Below, piece after piece: positions 34,428-43,643 of a stretch of 64,000 nt of DNA. Positions within the stretch are counted from its first letter, which is position 1; the number at the start of each line of letters is the position of its first letter. Source of the stretch: Lachnospiraceae bacterium (GTDB lineage Bacteria; Bacillota; Clostridia; Lachnospirales; Lachnospiraceae); assembly GCA_022510685.1 (NCBI GenBank), contig JAFLTA010000003.1:1-64000 (forward strand), written 5' to 3'. The translations under genes and the position numbers were made by a program. The notes below the pieces were generated by a model. The model did not search any database and was not told where the DNA came from. It saw nothing but the letters and a program-made list of their open reading frames with translations.

Positions 34428-34456
34428 TTGTCAAAGAATGTTGGATTTGCTATACT
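34428..34456 (+). promoter_or_regulatory. Promoter of galM
   Basis: TTGTCA (34428-34433) and TATACT (34451-34456), 17-bp spacer, with an extended -10 (TGC before TATACT). About 75 nt upstream of the galM start. Confidence 0.7.
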
Positions 34457-34532
34457 GAATCTATATAGCTATTGATTGATGGATGCTGGATTTAGGAAGC
34501 ATTTTTTCCTAATACATTAAAATGGAGGAGTT

Positions 34533-35609
34533 ATGAGTATAAAAAAAGAGCTATTTGGGACGACAAAAGACGGAAAGGAAGTTACACGTTATATTTTGAC
34601 TAACAGCCAGGGGGCAAGTGTCTCTTTTCTGGATTTAGGAGCTGTGATACAGAGTATTCTGGTGCCGGATAAAAACGGAAAACTGGAGGATGTAGTGCTG
34701 GGATATGATACTGTCAGCGGATACGAGACCAATGTCCCCAGCTTCGGAGCACCGGTAGGACGTTGTGCCAACCGGATTTCCGACGGACAGTTTACATTGC
34801 AGGGAAAGACTTATGTATTAGAGCAAAATGATGATACCAACTGTCTCCACGGCGGTTATCTCCGCTATAATCATATGATGTATGAGGCAGAGTGCATGCC
34901 GGGGGCAGAGGGAGACAGCATTGCTTTTTCCCGTCTCAGTCCGGACGGGGAGCAGGGATTTCCGGGGAATTTATCTCTGACGATTACATATACATGGAAT
35001 GATGCCTGTGAACTGCTGATAGAATACAACGCAGTCTGTGATCAGGATACGGTTTTGAATCTGACAAACCACAGCTATTTTAATATTGGCAGTGGTGGAC
35101 AGGGTGAGGGTAATGTATTGGGACTGGAAGTGCAGATTGCGTCGGACCGCTATACCCCCATCGGAGATAAGAGACTTCCTACCGGGGAAATACGTTCCGT
35201 GGAGGGAACGGCAATGGATTTTCGGGAATTTCAAGCATTGGGCAGCAGAATCGGGAGGGATGACCCGGATGTACAGACGGTATCCGGTTATGACCACAAT
35301 TATATCCTGCCACAGAAAGACGGTGAAATCATTTACGCGGCAGCAGTAAAAGATTCTGAGAGCGGGCGTATTATGGAAGTATTTACCGATATGCCGGGAA
35401 TTCAGTTGTATTCTGCGAAGGAATTAGAAGAAACGGGTGGAAAAGGTGGTATTACTTACGGTCACTTTGGAGGTGTCTGCTTTGAGACACAGCAGTTTCC
35501 TAACGGAATCAATGAGCCAAGCTTCCCCAACCCGATTCTGAAGGCAGGGGAAGAAATGGAATCTACCACCATATATCGATTTGGGATTGAGAGTACAGAA
35601 AATGCGTGA
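34533..35609 (+). CDS. galM: Aldose 1-epimerase (mutarotase)
   Basis: 358 aa with GGAGG 4-5 nt before the ATG. GAPVGRCANRI, CLHGGYLRYNH (first catalytic His), LTNHSYFNIG (second His), GYDHNYIL and GVCFETQQFPNGINE (catalytic Glu) cover the galactose mutarotase motifs. It interconverts alpha and beta anomers of galactose or glucose for the Leloir pathway. No galK or galT adjacent; it has its own promoter. Confidence 0.95.
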   Translation: MSIKKELFGTTKDGKEVTRYILTNSQGASVSFLDLGAVIQSILVPDKNGKLEDVVLGYDTVSGYETNVPSFGAPVGRCANRISDGQFTLQGKTYVLEQNDDTNCLHGGYLRYNHMMYEAECMPGAEGDSIAFSRLSPDGEQGFPGNLSLTITYTWNDACELLIEYNAVCDQDTVLNLTNHSYFNIGSGGQGEGNVLGLEVQIASDRYTPIGDKRLPTGEIRSVEGTAMDFREFQALGSRIGRDDPDVQTVSGYDHNYILPQKDGEIIYAAAVKDSESGRIMEVFTDMPGIQLYSAKELEETGGKGGITYGHFGGVCFETQQFPNGINEPSFPNPILKAGEEMESTTIYRFGIESTENA

Positions 35610-35687
35610 GAGGACTGTGGTGAACTTATGAACATTTTGTGAAACACCACATAAAATATAGCATCGGAAAAGAGTGGTGAATGTAGA

Positions 35688-36146
35688 ATGAAAAATGTAT
35701 TTCAAAAGTGTTTGCGGAGAGATTTTGGAGAATATGAGTATTTACTATATGTGCAAATGTGCCGGGAGGAATTACGCGGGCAGACTCCGGAAAAAATGTC
35801 TTATGAAAATAAGCCAATATATCAGCACATGTACCAGCTTTTAAAACAAGAGACACCGGAGAGCCTTACAGATAGAGCGGAAAGGTTGTTAGATACCATG
35901 CATCACGCCTTTCAGATTGGAAGACAGTTTTTTTCCGTAATCATTTTTTATATTTTATCGAATATCGTTTTGATAGGTTTGGAATTGGATTATACAGTGA
36001 CTTGTATCAGTCTGTCGTTGATTGGTGCTTGTTTCTTATATAAGCTGGTAGAGTTCCTCACGAATAAATATTGTTTTATAGATGCTTATTTGGTAATGGT
36101 TTACAAAGCGGTGCTGGAAAAGTTGCAACCACCCGCTTTATATTAG
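35688..36146 (+). CDS. Hypothetical membrane protein, 152 aa
   Basis: A polar N-terminal half (residues 1-85, with CREELRGQTPEKM and helical segments) is followed by two membrane helices (FFSVIIFYILSNIVLIGL and VTCISLSLIGACFLYKLV) and a short C-terminal tail. I do not recognise the family. The ribosome binding site is poor (GAGTGG). Its stop codon lies inside a 14-bp hairpin stem that also contains the stop codon of the convergent HAD gene. Confidence 0.65.
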   Translation: MKNVFQKCLRRDFGEYEYLLYVQMCREELRGQTPEKMSYENKPIYQHMYQLLKQETPESLTDRAERLLDTMHHAFQIGRQFFSVIIFYILSNIVLIGLELDYTVTCISLSLIGACFLYKLVEFLTNKYCFIDAYLVMVYKAVLEKLQPPALY

Positions 36147-36196
36147 TATGACGTCGTCAAGTTGAAGCAGGGTTCAAATTGGCGACGTTATACTAA
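36143..36196. terminator. Shared hairpin overlapping two convergent stop codons
   Basis: TTAGTATGACGTCG (36143-36156) pairs with CGACGTTATACTAA (36183-36196): 14 bp, one G-T wobble, 26-nt loop. The plus-strand TAG (36144-36146) is in the left arm and the minus-strand TAA (36190-36188) in the right arm. The loop core GTTGAAGCAGGGTTCAAATT resembles sequences at 23613 and 28203. No T run, so it may act by stabilising 3' ends on both transcripts. Confidence 0.65.
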
Positions 36197-36991
36197 TCCG
36201 AGTTTGTGAAAAGCATGTTGTAAACCGTCTTGCAGGATATCATCGGTTACCATGTCAGCGGCTTCGCATACTTGCGGACAGCTGCCGCCCATGGCAATGC
36301 TTGTTTCGGCAAATTCCAGCATAGGTAAGTCGTTGGTGCTATCGCCAATGGCAATGGTATCCTCCAAAGGAATATGAAAATAATCCATCAAATATTGTAT
36401 GCCGCTCGCTTTGGAGCAGCCGGATGGGACAACCTCATAAAAACCGCTTCCTCGGTCGATGAAAGTCAGTTCATCTTTGAAGGCATTTTGAAAACGGAGT
36501 AGATTGCTGGTTTCGTCTGTACAGATACAAAATTTGTCAAATTTGAGATTGCAGGCATTTTCCGGAGCAACTAAGTCAAAGGCAACGGAGAATACTGTGC
36601 GGTGTTCCTCCTGGAAATCACCGATATGAGAGTGATAGGGGCGTGTGCTGTAATAGAGAGTATGGCTTCCTTCCAGCAGCCATTCCAGATTACATTGCTC
36701 CAATTCCTTTAATATGCGGTTTCCAAGAGAGAAAGGAATGGTTTTCTCGAAAATCACATTATCATGATATATAATATAGGTTCCGCATCCGCAGACGAAA
36801 CCGTCCATGCATAACTCATGGATGGTTTTATCAATTTCAGACAGGGTACGACCTGTATTTATAAAACATAAATGACCATTTTGCTGCAAGTCATGAATGG
36901 TATCTTTTGTGCTTTGGGGAATAACACGTTTGCCGCCGTTTTCGGTAACAATCGTGCCATCGATATCAAAAAAAATAAGTTTTGGTTTCAT
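36188..36991 (-). CDS. HAD-superfamily Cof-type sugar phosphatase
   Basis: 267 aa from the ATG at 36991, where GAGG lies 9 nt upstream; the open frame runs 74 codons further but without a site and across the divergent gene's leader. HAD motif I is FFDIDGTIV, motif II is INTGRTLSE, and motif IV is AIGDSTNDLPML with the Lys in CSKASGIQYL. A large C2-type cap lies between. Cof-type members hydrolyse sugar phosphates, pyridoxal phosphate or similar; the substrate is unknown. Convergent with the 152-aa gene. Confidence 0.9.
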   Translation of the reverse strand: MKPKLIFFDIDGTIVTENGGKRVIPQSTKDTIHDLQQNGHLCFINTGRTLSEIDKTIHELCMDGFVCGCGTYIIYHDNVIFEKTIPFSLGNRILKELEQCNLEWLLEGSHTLYYSTRPYHSHIGDFQEEHRTVFSVAFDLVAPENACNLKFDKFCICTDETSNLLRFQNAFKDELTFIDRGSGFYEVVPSGCSKASGIQYLMDYFHIPLEDTIAIGDSTNDLPMLEFAETSIAMGGSCPQVCEAADMVTDDILQDGLQHAFHKLGLV

Positions 36992-37108
36992 GATGATTAC
37001 CTCGCTGTCTCTTTGTAAGTCACACCCCAGTACCATAGTAGGATGAAAGTGCGGGAAGTACTCATTTATGATAGCGAAAAACAAAGTAGGATGCAAGGTG
37101 GAATGGAG

Positions 37109-38959
37109 ATGATTGTGAAAGATTATTTGCCGATTTGTAAGAAAGATATGGAGAAGCGGGGTTGGCAGGAAGTTGACTTCGTGTATGTATGTGGGGATGC
37201 CTATGTGGACCATCCCTCTTTTGGTATGGCGATTATATCACGCGTACTGGAGTCTCATGGATTTCGTGTGGGTATCATCTCCCAGCCGGACTGGCGGGAT
37301 GATGCGAGCATTCAGGTATTCGGAAAACCGCGGTTGGGCTTTTTGGTTTCGGCTGGCAATATGGACTCCATGGTCAACCACTATACAGTATCTAAGAAAC
37401 GTCGCAGTAAGGATGCGTATACTCCGGGCGGTGTGACGGGAAAACGCCCCGACTATGCCACGGTGGTATATTGTAACCTGATTCGCAAGGTGTATAAGCA
37501 GATTCCTATCATTATCGGCGGCATGGAGGCAAGTCTGCGCCGTTTTGCCCATTACGACTACTGGTCAGATAAGGTGCGTCATTCTATCCTGGTGGATTCC
37601 CAGGCGGATATAGTAAGCTACGGAATGGGGGAGCGCTCCATCGTAGAAATTGCGGAAGCGTTAGACAGCGGCATTGCCGTGGAAGATATCACATTCATAG
37701 CGGGTACGGCATATCGGACAAAAAATTTGGAACACGTATATGATGCTAAGATTCTGCCTTCCTATGATGAAATCTGCAGGGATAAGAAAGCCTATGCAAA
37801 AAGCTTTTATATACAGTATCAAAATACGGATGCCCTGACTGCCAAGTGTCTGGTGGAGCCGTATAACGAGCATCTGTACGTCGTGCAGAACATACCGGCA
37901 CAGCCATTATCTGAACTGGAGATGGACGATGTGTATGCACTTCCCTATATGAGAAACTATCATCCCTCCTATGAGGAGGCGGGAGGGGTGCCGGCATTGG
38001 CAGAAATAAAATTCAGTATAACAAGCAATAGAGGTTGCTTTGGCGGATGTAATTTCTGTGCTCTCACGTTCCATCAGGGACGTGCCCTTCAAGTCCGCAG
38101 CCATGCTTCTATCGTAAAGGAAGCGGAGGAGATGACGGGAGATAAGGAGTTTAAGGGATATATTCATGATGTGGGCGGACCCACTGCCAATTTTCGCCAT
38201 GCCGCCTGCGACAAGCAAAAGGAACATGGTGTTTGTGCAGACAGACAATGCCTGTTTCCAAAGCCCTGCCCCAACTTAAAAATCGAGCATAGGGACTATT
38301 TGAAATTGTTACGTAAATTGCGCAATATTCCCGGAGTGAAAAAGGTGTTTATCCGCTCCGGCATCCGATTTGACTATTTGGTGGAAGATAAGGACGATAC
38401 GTTTTTCAGGGAGTTATGTGCGAATCACATCAGCGGGCAGCTGCGTGTGGCACCGGAGCATGTATCTGACGAAGTATTAAAACATATGGGGAAACCCCTT
38501 CATGCAGTCTATGAGCGGTTTTTGAAACGATATGAGAAGGTGAACGGTAAATTTGGTGGCAGGCAGTATGTGGTGCCTTATCTCATGTCTTCCCATCCGG
38601 GCTCTACGTTAAAGGAGGCTGTAGAGTTAGCAGAGTATTTGCGGGATTTGGGATATATGCCGGAGCAGGTGCAGGATTTTTATCCCACCCCGTCTACCAT
38701 ATCTACCTGTATGTACTACACGGGGTTAGACCCCCGCACCATGGAAAAAGTGTATGTGCCCCAAAATCCTCATGAGAAGGCAATGCAGCGGGCACTTATC
38801 CAATACCGGAATCCGGCAAATTATGATTTGGTGAAAGAAGCATTAGTGAAAGCCGGCAGGCAGGATTTGATTGGATTTGATAAAAAATGCCTGATTCGAC
38901 CGCGGAAGGAAAAGTGGCAGGAGAAAGCGTGGGACAAACGAAAAAGCCGCAGGAAGTAG
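37109..38959 (+). CDS. YgiQ family radical SAM protein
   Basis: 616 aa from an ATG after GGTGG; upstream in-frame ATGs (37043, 37103) have poorer sites. The N-terminal region is B12-binding-like ([24 protein letters not shown]), then [20 protein letters not shown]. The radical SAM cluster is [10 protein letters not shown] near residue 310. The C-terminal DUF3362 region includes [21 protein letters not shown] and a basic tail. The family is widely conserved but its reaction is unknown. Transcribed divergently from the HAD gene. Confidence 0.93.
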   Translation: MIVKDYLPICKKDMEKRGWQEVDFVYVCGDAYVDHPSFGMAIISRVLESHGFRVGIISQPDWRDDASIQVFGKPRLGFLVSAGNMDSMVNHYTVSKKRRSKDAYTPGGVTGKRPDYATVVYCNLIRKVYKQIPIIIGGMEASLRRFAHYDYWSDKVRHSILVDSQADIVSYGMGERSIVEIAEALDSGIAVEDITFIAGTAYRTKNLEHVYDAKILPSYDEICRDKKAYAKSFYIQYQNTDALTAKCLVEPYNEHLYVVQNIPAQPLSELEMDDVYALPYMRNYHPSYEEAGGVPALAEIKFSITSNRGCFGGCNFCALTFHQGRALQVRSHASIVKEAEEMTGDKEFKGYIHDVGGPTANFRHAACDKQKEHGVCADRQCLFPKPCPNLKIEHRDYLKLLRKLRNIPGVKKVFIRSGIRFDYLVEDKDDTFFRELCANHISGQLRVAPEHVSDEVLKHMGKPLHAVYERFLKRYEKVNGKFGGRQYVVPYLMSSHPGSTLKEAVELAEYLRDLGYMPEQVQDFYPTPSTISTCMYYTGLDPRTMEKVYVPQNPHEKAMQRALIQYRNPANYDLVKEALVKAGRQDLIGFDKKCLIRPRKEKWQEKAWDKRKSRRK

Positions 38960-39006
38960 TTGACAAAAGTACCGGTGGGAGTTAAAGTAATATTGATTAA
39001 GGGGGT

Positions 39007-39036
39007 TTGGTAATTATTACATGTTGCCGATATTAT
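39007..39036 (+). promoter_or_regulatory. Promoter region of the FliD-like gene with a sigma-28-like -10
   Basis: GCCGATAT at 39026-39033 equals the flagellar sigma-28/sigma-D -10 consensus, but the -35 expected 15 bp upstream (TAAA) is TTGG here. A sigma-A reading is also possible: TTGGTA at 39007 with TATTAT at 39031 (18-bp spacer). Confidence 0.4.
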
Positions 39037-39108
39037 ATTTAGAGTAAGTAGTAGTTGTATGTGTATAGGAGATACACATTTATATTTTAAGAAAGGCAGG
39101 GGATGGTC

Positions 39109-39879
39109 ATGTCTTATAATGATTTTAACAGTTTATTTGGCTTAGGTGGTAACGATAACAGTCTGTTCGGCGGTCTGAGTACTTCTTTAAGTGATTACAA
39201 TATGATACGCAGTGGTGTATATGGGAAATTATTAAAATCCTATTATTCCACCGCAAACAAAATGAGTTCGGATTCTGACGACGGGGCAAAAAGTGCAAAT
39301 AAGTCACCGATTAAAAAGGCAGAGGTAAGAGAGTATAAATATAACCTTAAAGTGAATCAGGGAATGCAGGAGGTTAAGAGCAGCAGTGAGAGTTTGTCCA
39401 AGGCTGCAGAAGCACTGAATAAGTCATCCCTGTATGAAAATAAGGTTGCTGAGGATGGTACTGTGAAAGACAGTCGTGCCTCTGTAAAGTCCGCTGTGAA
39501 GAATTTTATCAGTGCTTACAATTCTTATGTTGGCAGTACAGGCTCCTCCAATTCCAGCTCAATTCAGAGTCAGAATTTGGAAGTGCTTAAGGCAGTTTCT
39601 GCAAATTCCAAAGATCTTGCGGAGATTGGAATTACCATAGATAAAAAGGGAAATCTCGTAATGGACGAGGAGAAGTTCGACAAGGCTGATATGTCGAAGA
39701 TTAAAGCATTGTTCGAGGGCAATGATTCCTTTGGTAAGAAAGTAGGAGATATCGCTCAGCAGACTTATCGGACAGCAAAGAGTGCTACATACAGTGCAAA
39801 TGGCGGTTCCAGTTACAGTAGCAGTGGTGATTATTCTTCGCTGGGAAATGCCAACCAGATTTTAGATCAGATTCTGTAA
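39109..39879 (+). CDS. Orphan FliD (flagellar cap)-like protein
   Basis: 256 aa. The N-terminus is Ser/Asn/Gly-rich (SLFGLGGNDNSLFGGLSTSL). A helical region (about 75-110) precedes a segment matching the C-terminal half of FliD: VKNFISAYNSYVG, then LAEIGITIDKKGNLVMDEEKF and IKALFEGNDSFGKKV. The C-terminus is Ser/Gly-rich, ending NANQILDQIL. Typical FliD is about twice as long; the N-terminal half is missing. No other flagellar gene is present. It has no signal peptide, as expected for flagellar-exported proteins. A good terminator follows. Confidence 0.7.
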   Translation: MSYNDFNSLFGLGGNDNSLFGGLSTSLSDYNMIRSGVYGKLLKSYYSTANKMSSDSDDGAKSANKSPIKKAEVREYKYNLKVNQGMQEVKSSSESLSKAAEALNKSSLYENKVAEDGTVKDSRASVKSAVKNFISAYNSYVGSTGSSNSSSIQSQNLEVLKAVSANSKDLAEIGITIDKKGNLVMDEEKFDKADMSKIKALFEGNDSFGKKVGDIAQQTYRTAKSATYSANGGSSYSSSGDYSSLGNANQILDQIL

Positions 39880-39911
39880 TGAGATACAGATGACATATAA
39901 ATCTGACGATT

Positions 39912-39946
39912 CACTGTCCAACCGTGTATACGGTTGGGCAGTTTTA
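39912..39946 (+). terminator. Terminator of the FliD-like gene
   Basis: CTGTCCAACCGT / ACGGTTGGGCAG with a GTAT loop (one T-G wobble) followed by TTTT. Confidence 0.8.
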
Positions 39947-40010
39947 CTGTGTTGGGAAATATTTGTTTTTGTACTGTTATACAGTCAATTATTCCGGAGG
40001 GAAACAGTCT

Positions 40011-40754
40011 ATGTACCGATTTTATGTGATGCCGGAGCAGATTTCCGGGAGAGAGATTTGCATTACCGGCAGTGATGTAAACCATATGAAAAATGTTTTG
40101 CGTCTCGAGCCCGGAGACTGGGTCGTTGCCTGTGACGGCAGTGGGACGGATTATGTTTCCCGTATACGGTCATTGCAGCAGGAGGAAGTGATTCTCGGTG
40201 TGGAAAAGATACAGGATACCGGTACCGAGCTTCCTGTCCGCATTACCTTGTTTCAAGGGATGCCCAAAAAAGACAAGATGGAACTGGTCATCCAGAAAGC
40301 GGTGGAATTGGGTGTGGGTGAAATTGTCCCTGTATTGACGAAACGTTGCGTGGTAAAGTTGACGGAGGAAAAGAAAATAAAGAAGCGGATGGAGCGTTGG
40401 CAGGCAATTGCAGAGTCGGCAGCGAAACAGTGTGACAGGGGAATCATTCCCAAGGTGCATGAGCCGGTGACTTATCAGGAAGCTTTGGATATGGCAGGAC
40501 AGTTGGAATACGGCATTATTCCGTATGAGTTACAGGAGGGCATGCGGGAGGCGAGAGAGATAGTGAAAGCTGCCTGTACAAAGCAGTCTCTGGGAATTTT
40601 CATCGGTCCGGAGGGCGGCTTTGAGGAAGAAGAAGTGAAACAGGCGATGGAAAGGGGTGTCAAGCCTATGACGCTGGGAAAACGGATTCTTCGCACGGAG
40701 ACAGCGGGAATGGCACTGCTTTCTATACTGATGTTTCAAATGCAGGCAGAATGA
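40011..40754 (+). CDS. rsmE: 16S rRNA m3U1498 methyltransferase
   Basis: 247 aa from MYRFYVMPEQISG; GGAGGG lies upstream. The N-terminal PUA-like domain has the HMKNVLRLEPGD motif; the C-terminal SPOUT knot has IFIGPEGGFEEEEV and LGKRILRTETA, the SAM-binding trefoil. It methylates U1498 of 16S rRNA. prmA, the usual partner in many Firmicutes, is not beside it; a cysteine desulfurase gene follows after 23 nt, beginning an RNA-modification group. Confidence 0.95.
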   Translation: MYRFYVMPEQISGREICITGSDVNHMKNVLRLEPGDWVVACDGSGTDYVSRIRSLQQEEVILGVEKIQDTGTELPVRITLFQGMPKKDKMELVIQKAVELGVGEIVPVLTKRCVVKLTEEKKIKKRMERWQAIAESAAKQCDRGIIPKVHEPVTYQEALDMAGQLEYGIIPYELQEGMREAREIVKAACTKQSLGIFIGPEGGFEEEEVKQAMERGVKPMTLGKRILRTETAGMALLSILMFQMQAE

Positions 40755-40777
40755 TAACGAATGGAGAATTGTAAAAT

Positions 40778-41941
40778 ATGGAAGCATATTTAGACAATGC
40801 TGCCACCACGCGGGTTTTTTCGCAGGTGCGGGAATGTATGGTGCAGGTATTGGAGAAAGACTTTGGAAACCCCTCCTCCAAGCATACGAAAGGCATGGAG
40901 GCAGAGCAATATATACGGCAGACGAGAGATGAAATTGCAAAAACATTAAAATGTCAGGGGGCGGAAATTGTTTTTACATCGGGGGGGACGGAAGCCAACA
41001 ATATGGCTTTGATTGGTGCCGCCATGGCAAATAAACGGGCTGGTATGCATATCATTACCACGAGGATTGAACACGCTTCTGTGCATGAGACACTTGCCTT
41101 TCTGGAGGAACAGGGATTTACCGTGACATATCTGCCGGTGGACGAGATGGGCCATTTGTCTCCGGATGTGCTTAAGGAGGCGTTGACACCGGAAACCACG
41201 GTCGTGTCAGTGATGTATGTAAATAATGAGATGGGCGCTGTGCAGGATATTCAAGAGCTTGCAGAGGTTGTACATGCATACGGTCCTAATATTTTGTTTC
41301 ATGTTGATGCGATACAGGCGTATGGAAAATATCGAATCGTACCTAAGAGAATGGGAATCGATTTGCTGTCCGTGAGCGGGCACAAGCTGCATGGACCGAA
41401 GGGTACGGGGTTTCTCTATGTGAGGGAGCGTGCAAAAATTCGTCCTATTTTGTTCGGGGGCGGACAGCAGAAAGGATTTCGCCCGGGAACGGAAAATGTC
41501 CCCGGTATCGCCGGAATGGGGGAGGCGATTCGCCTTATGATGGAGGACAGGCAGCAAAAGGTTGATAAATTATACGGCTGTAAGGAACGATTTTTAAGGG
41601 GACTGCAAGAACTGGAGGGCATTACGGTAAATGGTACGGATTTGGATTCCCTGAGGGAGTCGGCACCCCACATTGTCAGTGTGAGTTTTGAGGGCATTCG
41701 CAGTGAGGTGTTGTTACATGCACTGGCGGAGAAGGGGGTGTATGTTTCGTCCGGCTCCGCATGCTCCTCCAATCATCCGGAGTTAAGCGGAACATTACAG
41801 GCAATCGGTGTGCCGGAGGGGCTGTTAGATTCCACACTGCGGTTCAGTTTTTCTGTGGATACGGAGGAAGAGGAAATTGCATACGCACTGGAACAGTTAA
41901 AGGAACTACTGCCTGCACTGCGTCGGTTTGTGCGCCACTAG
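40778..41941 (+). CDS. Cysteine desulfurase, NifS/IscS family (ThiI partner)
   Basis: 387 aa. It starts MEAYLDNAATTRVF; the PLP-binding Lys is in SVSGHKLHGPKG and the catalytic Cys in SSGSACSSNHP on an extended loop (type I). It abstracts sulfur from cysteine as a protein persulfide. It is 17 nt upstream of thiI, the same arrangement as B. subtilis nifZ-thiI, where the desulfurase is dedicated to tRNA 4-thiouridine. No iscU-like scaffold gene adjoins, which supports that role. Confidence 0.94.
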   Translation: MEAYLDNAATTRVFSQVRECMVQVLEKDFGNPSSKHTKGMEAEQYIRQTRDEIAKTLKCQGAEIVFTSGGTEANNMALIGAAMANKRAGMHIITTRIEHASVHETLAFLEEQGFTVTYLPVDEMGHLSPDVLKEALTPETTVVSVMYVNNEMGAVQDIQELAEVVHAYGPNILFHVDAIQAYGKYRIVPKRMGIDLLSVSGHKLHGPKGTGFLYVRERAKIRPILFGGGQQKGFRPGTENVPGIAGMGEAIRLMMEDRQQKVDKLYGCKERFLRGLQELEGITVNGTDLDSLRESAPHIVSVSFEGIRSEVLLHALAEKGVYVSSGSACSSNHPELSGTLQAIGVPEGLLDSTLRFSFSVDTEEEEIAYALEQLKELLPALRRFVRH

Positions 41942-41958
41942 AACATTTGGAGGTTGGA

Positions 41959-43143
41959 ATGGGAAAACAAGCTTTTTTGTGTAAATATGCGGAGATTGGT
42001 ATCAAGGGAAAAAACCGCTATAAATTTGAGAATGCGTTGTGTGAACAGATTCGACACCGCCTGTCAAAGATTGATGGTGAATTTACGGTTGTCAGGGAGC
42101 AGGGGCGCATCTATGTGGAGGCAGATGGTGACTATGATTTTGAGGATGCCATTGAGGAAATGAGCCATGTGTTTGGTGTGTCGGGAATCAGTCCGGTAGA
42201 TGTGATAGAGGATAAAAACTGGGACAATCTGACAGTGGCAGTGGGAGACTTCGTGGAGCGGCAGTATGGCTCTAAGTCGTTTTCCTTTAAGGTGAAGTGC
42301 CGTCGTAGCGATAAAGGATATCCTCTGACATCTCCGGAGGTCTGTGTGGAGATGGGCGGTTATCTGCTGGAGCGATTCCCGGGACTTTCTGTGGATGTGC
42401 ATGAGCCGGATGTGTATATATGGGTGGAAGTGCGAGACAAAGCGTTTGTATATTCCAAAGTGTATCCGGGTGCCTGTGGAATGCCCTTGGGAACAAACGG
42501 CAAGGCGATGTTACTTTTGTCGGGAGGAATTGACAGTCCGGTGGCAGGATATATGATAGCCAAGAGGGGAGTGTATATAGATGCGGTATATTTTCATGCA
42601 CCGCCCTATACCAGCGAGAGGGCGCAACAAAAGGTGGTGGACCTGGCAAAACTGATTTCACGGTATGTGGGACCTATCCGGCTGCATGTGGTAAATTTTA
42701 CGGAAATTCAGATGTATATCTATGAACAGTGTCCTCACGAGGAATTGACGATTATCATGCGGCGATACATGATGCGGATTGCTGAGAAACTGGCACTGCA
42801 AAACGATTGTCTGGGACTTATTACGGGGGAGAGCATTGGTCAGGTGGCGAGCCAGACCATGCACAGTCTGGCGGCAACGAATGAGGTGTGCACTTTGCCG
42901 GTATATCGTCCGTTAATTGGGTTTGACAAGCAGGAAATCGTGGACATTTCAGAAAAAATCGGTACTTTTGAGACATCCATACAGCCTTTTGAAGATTGCT
43001 GCACGATTTTTGTGGCAAAGCATCCGGTAACCCGACCGGAGCTCAAAGTGATTCGCCGCTCCGAAGAAAATTTGATTGAAAAAATTGAAGATATGGTAAA
43101 TACTGCCATGGAAACCATTCAGATCATAGAGATTGACGAGTAG
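41959..43143 (+). CDS. thiI: tRNA 4-thiouridine synthetase (no rhodanese domain)
   Basis: 394 aa from MGKQAFLCKYAEIGIKGKN; GGAGG 8-9 nt upstream. It has the N-terminal ferredoxin-like domain, a THUMP domain (about 60-165), then the PP-loop SGGIDSPVAGYM and GESIGQVASQT. Length and the ending in TAMETIQIIEIDE show that the E. coli C-terminal rhodanese domain is absent. The enzyme adenylates U8 of tRNA; sulfur comes from the adjacent desulfurase. The frame is open back to 41761, but that part overlaps the desulfurase gene. Confidence 0.95.
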   Translation: MGKQAFLCKYAEIGIKGKNRYKFENALCEQIRHRLSKIDGEFTVVREQGRIYVEADGDYDFEDAIEEMSHVFGVSGISPVDVIEDKNWDNLTVAVGDFVERQYGSKSFSFKVKCRRSDKGYPLTSPEVCVEMGGYLLERFPGLSVDVHEPDVYIWVEVRDKAFVYSKVYPGACGMPLGTNGKAMLLLSGGIDSPVAGYMIAKRGVYIDAVYFHAPPYTSERAQQKVVDLAKLISRYVGPIRLHVVNFTEIQMYIYEQCPHEELTIIMRRYMMRIAEKLALQNDCLGLITGESIGQVASQTMHSLAATNEVCTLPVYRPLIGFDKQEIVDISEKIGTFETSIQPFEDCCTIFVAKHPVTRPELKVIRRSEENLIEKIEDMVNTAMETIQIIEIDE

Positions 43144-43153
43144 GTGTAAATTG

Positions 43154-43206
43154 GCTGTGCAGGATTAGCAAGGGGATGATTCGAGGGAAAAAAGCGTCTG
43201 CACAGC
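43154..43206. terminator. Long-loop hairpin between convergent thiI and HPr-like genes
   Basis: GCTGTGCAG (43154-43162) pairs perfectly with CTGCACAGC (43198-43206), loop 35 nt, followed by AAAAAGC. Inside and beyond it, AAGGGG and CCCCTT offer an alternative pairing. Possible bidirectional 3'-end structure. Confidence 0.45.
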
Positions 43207-43263
43207 AAAAAGCACCCCTTCCGTGTGAAGAGATGCTGCAATTTTCTCCGATGGATGTATACA

Positions 43264-43497
43264 TTATTCCACGATATATGCTTTCAATGCGTTGAGTATA
43301 TCATCCATATTATCATCATCATGGATGTTTAATTCAATGGGCTTTGAAAGGTCAAGGCTGAAAATACCCATGATGGACTTAGCGTCAATTACGTATCTGC
43401 CAGATACCAGGTCGAAATCCGTATTAAACTTTGTAATATCGTTTACAAATGCTTTTACTTTGTCGATGGAATTTAAAGAAATCTTTACCGTTTTCAT
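43264..43497 (-). CDS. HPr-like protein lacking the active-site histidine
   Basis: 77 aa from the ATG after AAAGGAGG. The C-terminal two thirds fit HPr: AFVNDITKFNTDFDLVSGRY, then DAKSIMGIFSLDLSKPIEL, which includes the Ser46-region SIMGIFSL. At the place of the HPr phosphorylation site (usually GIHARPA near residue 15) the sequence reads SIDKVKAFVN; the only His in the protein is in NIHDDD. It cannot therefore act as a normal PTS phosphocarrier; a Crh-like regulatory role through the conserved serine is possible. Monocistronic, minus strand. Confidence 0.85.
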   Translation of the reverse strand: MKTVKISLNSIDKVKAFVNDITKFNTDFDLVSGRYVIDAKSIMGIFSLDLSKPIELNIHDDDNMDDILNALKAYIVE

Positions 43498-43643
43498 GTT
43501 TATACCTCCTTTTGTTTTTTCCATCTAACATACTAGACACTATGAGAGAAAAAGTCAATATGCAATGTTGCCAAAAATGAAAGAAAAAACGATAGAAACA
43601 TAGAACATTTTAGTAAAAACATACGGGAAGGGGGGATTTTGTT

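Noticed and set aside
36992..37213. 74-codon extension of the minus-strand HAD phosphatase
   Set aside because: The GAGG site precedes the ATG at 36991 and the HAD motif starts right after; the extension runs through the divergent gene.
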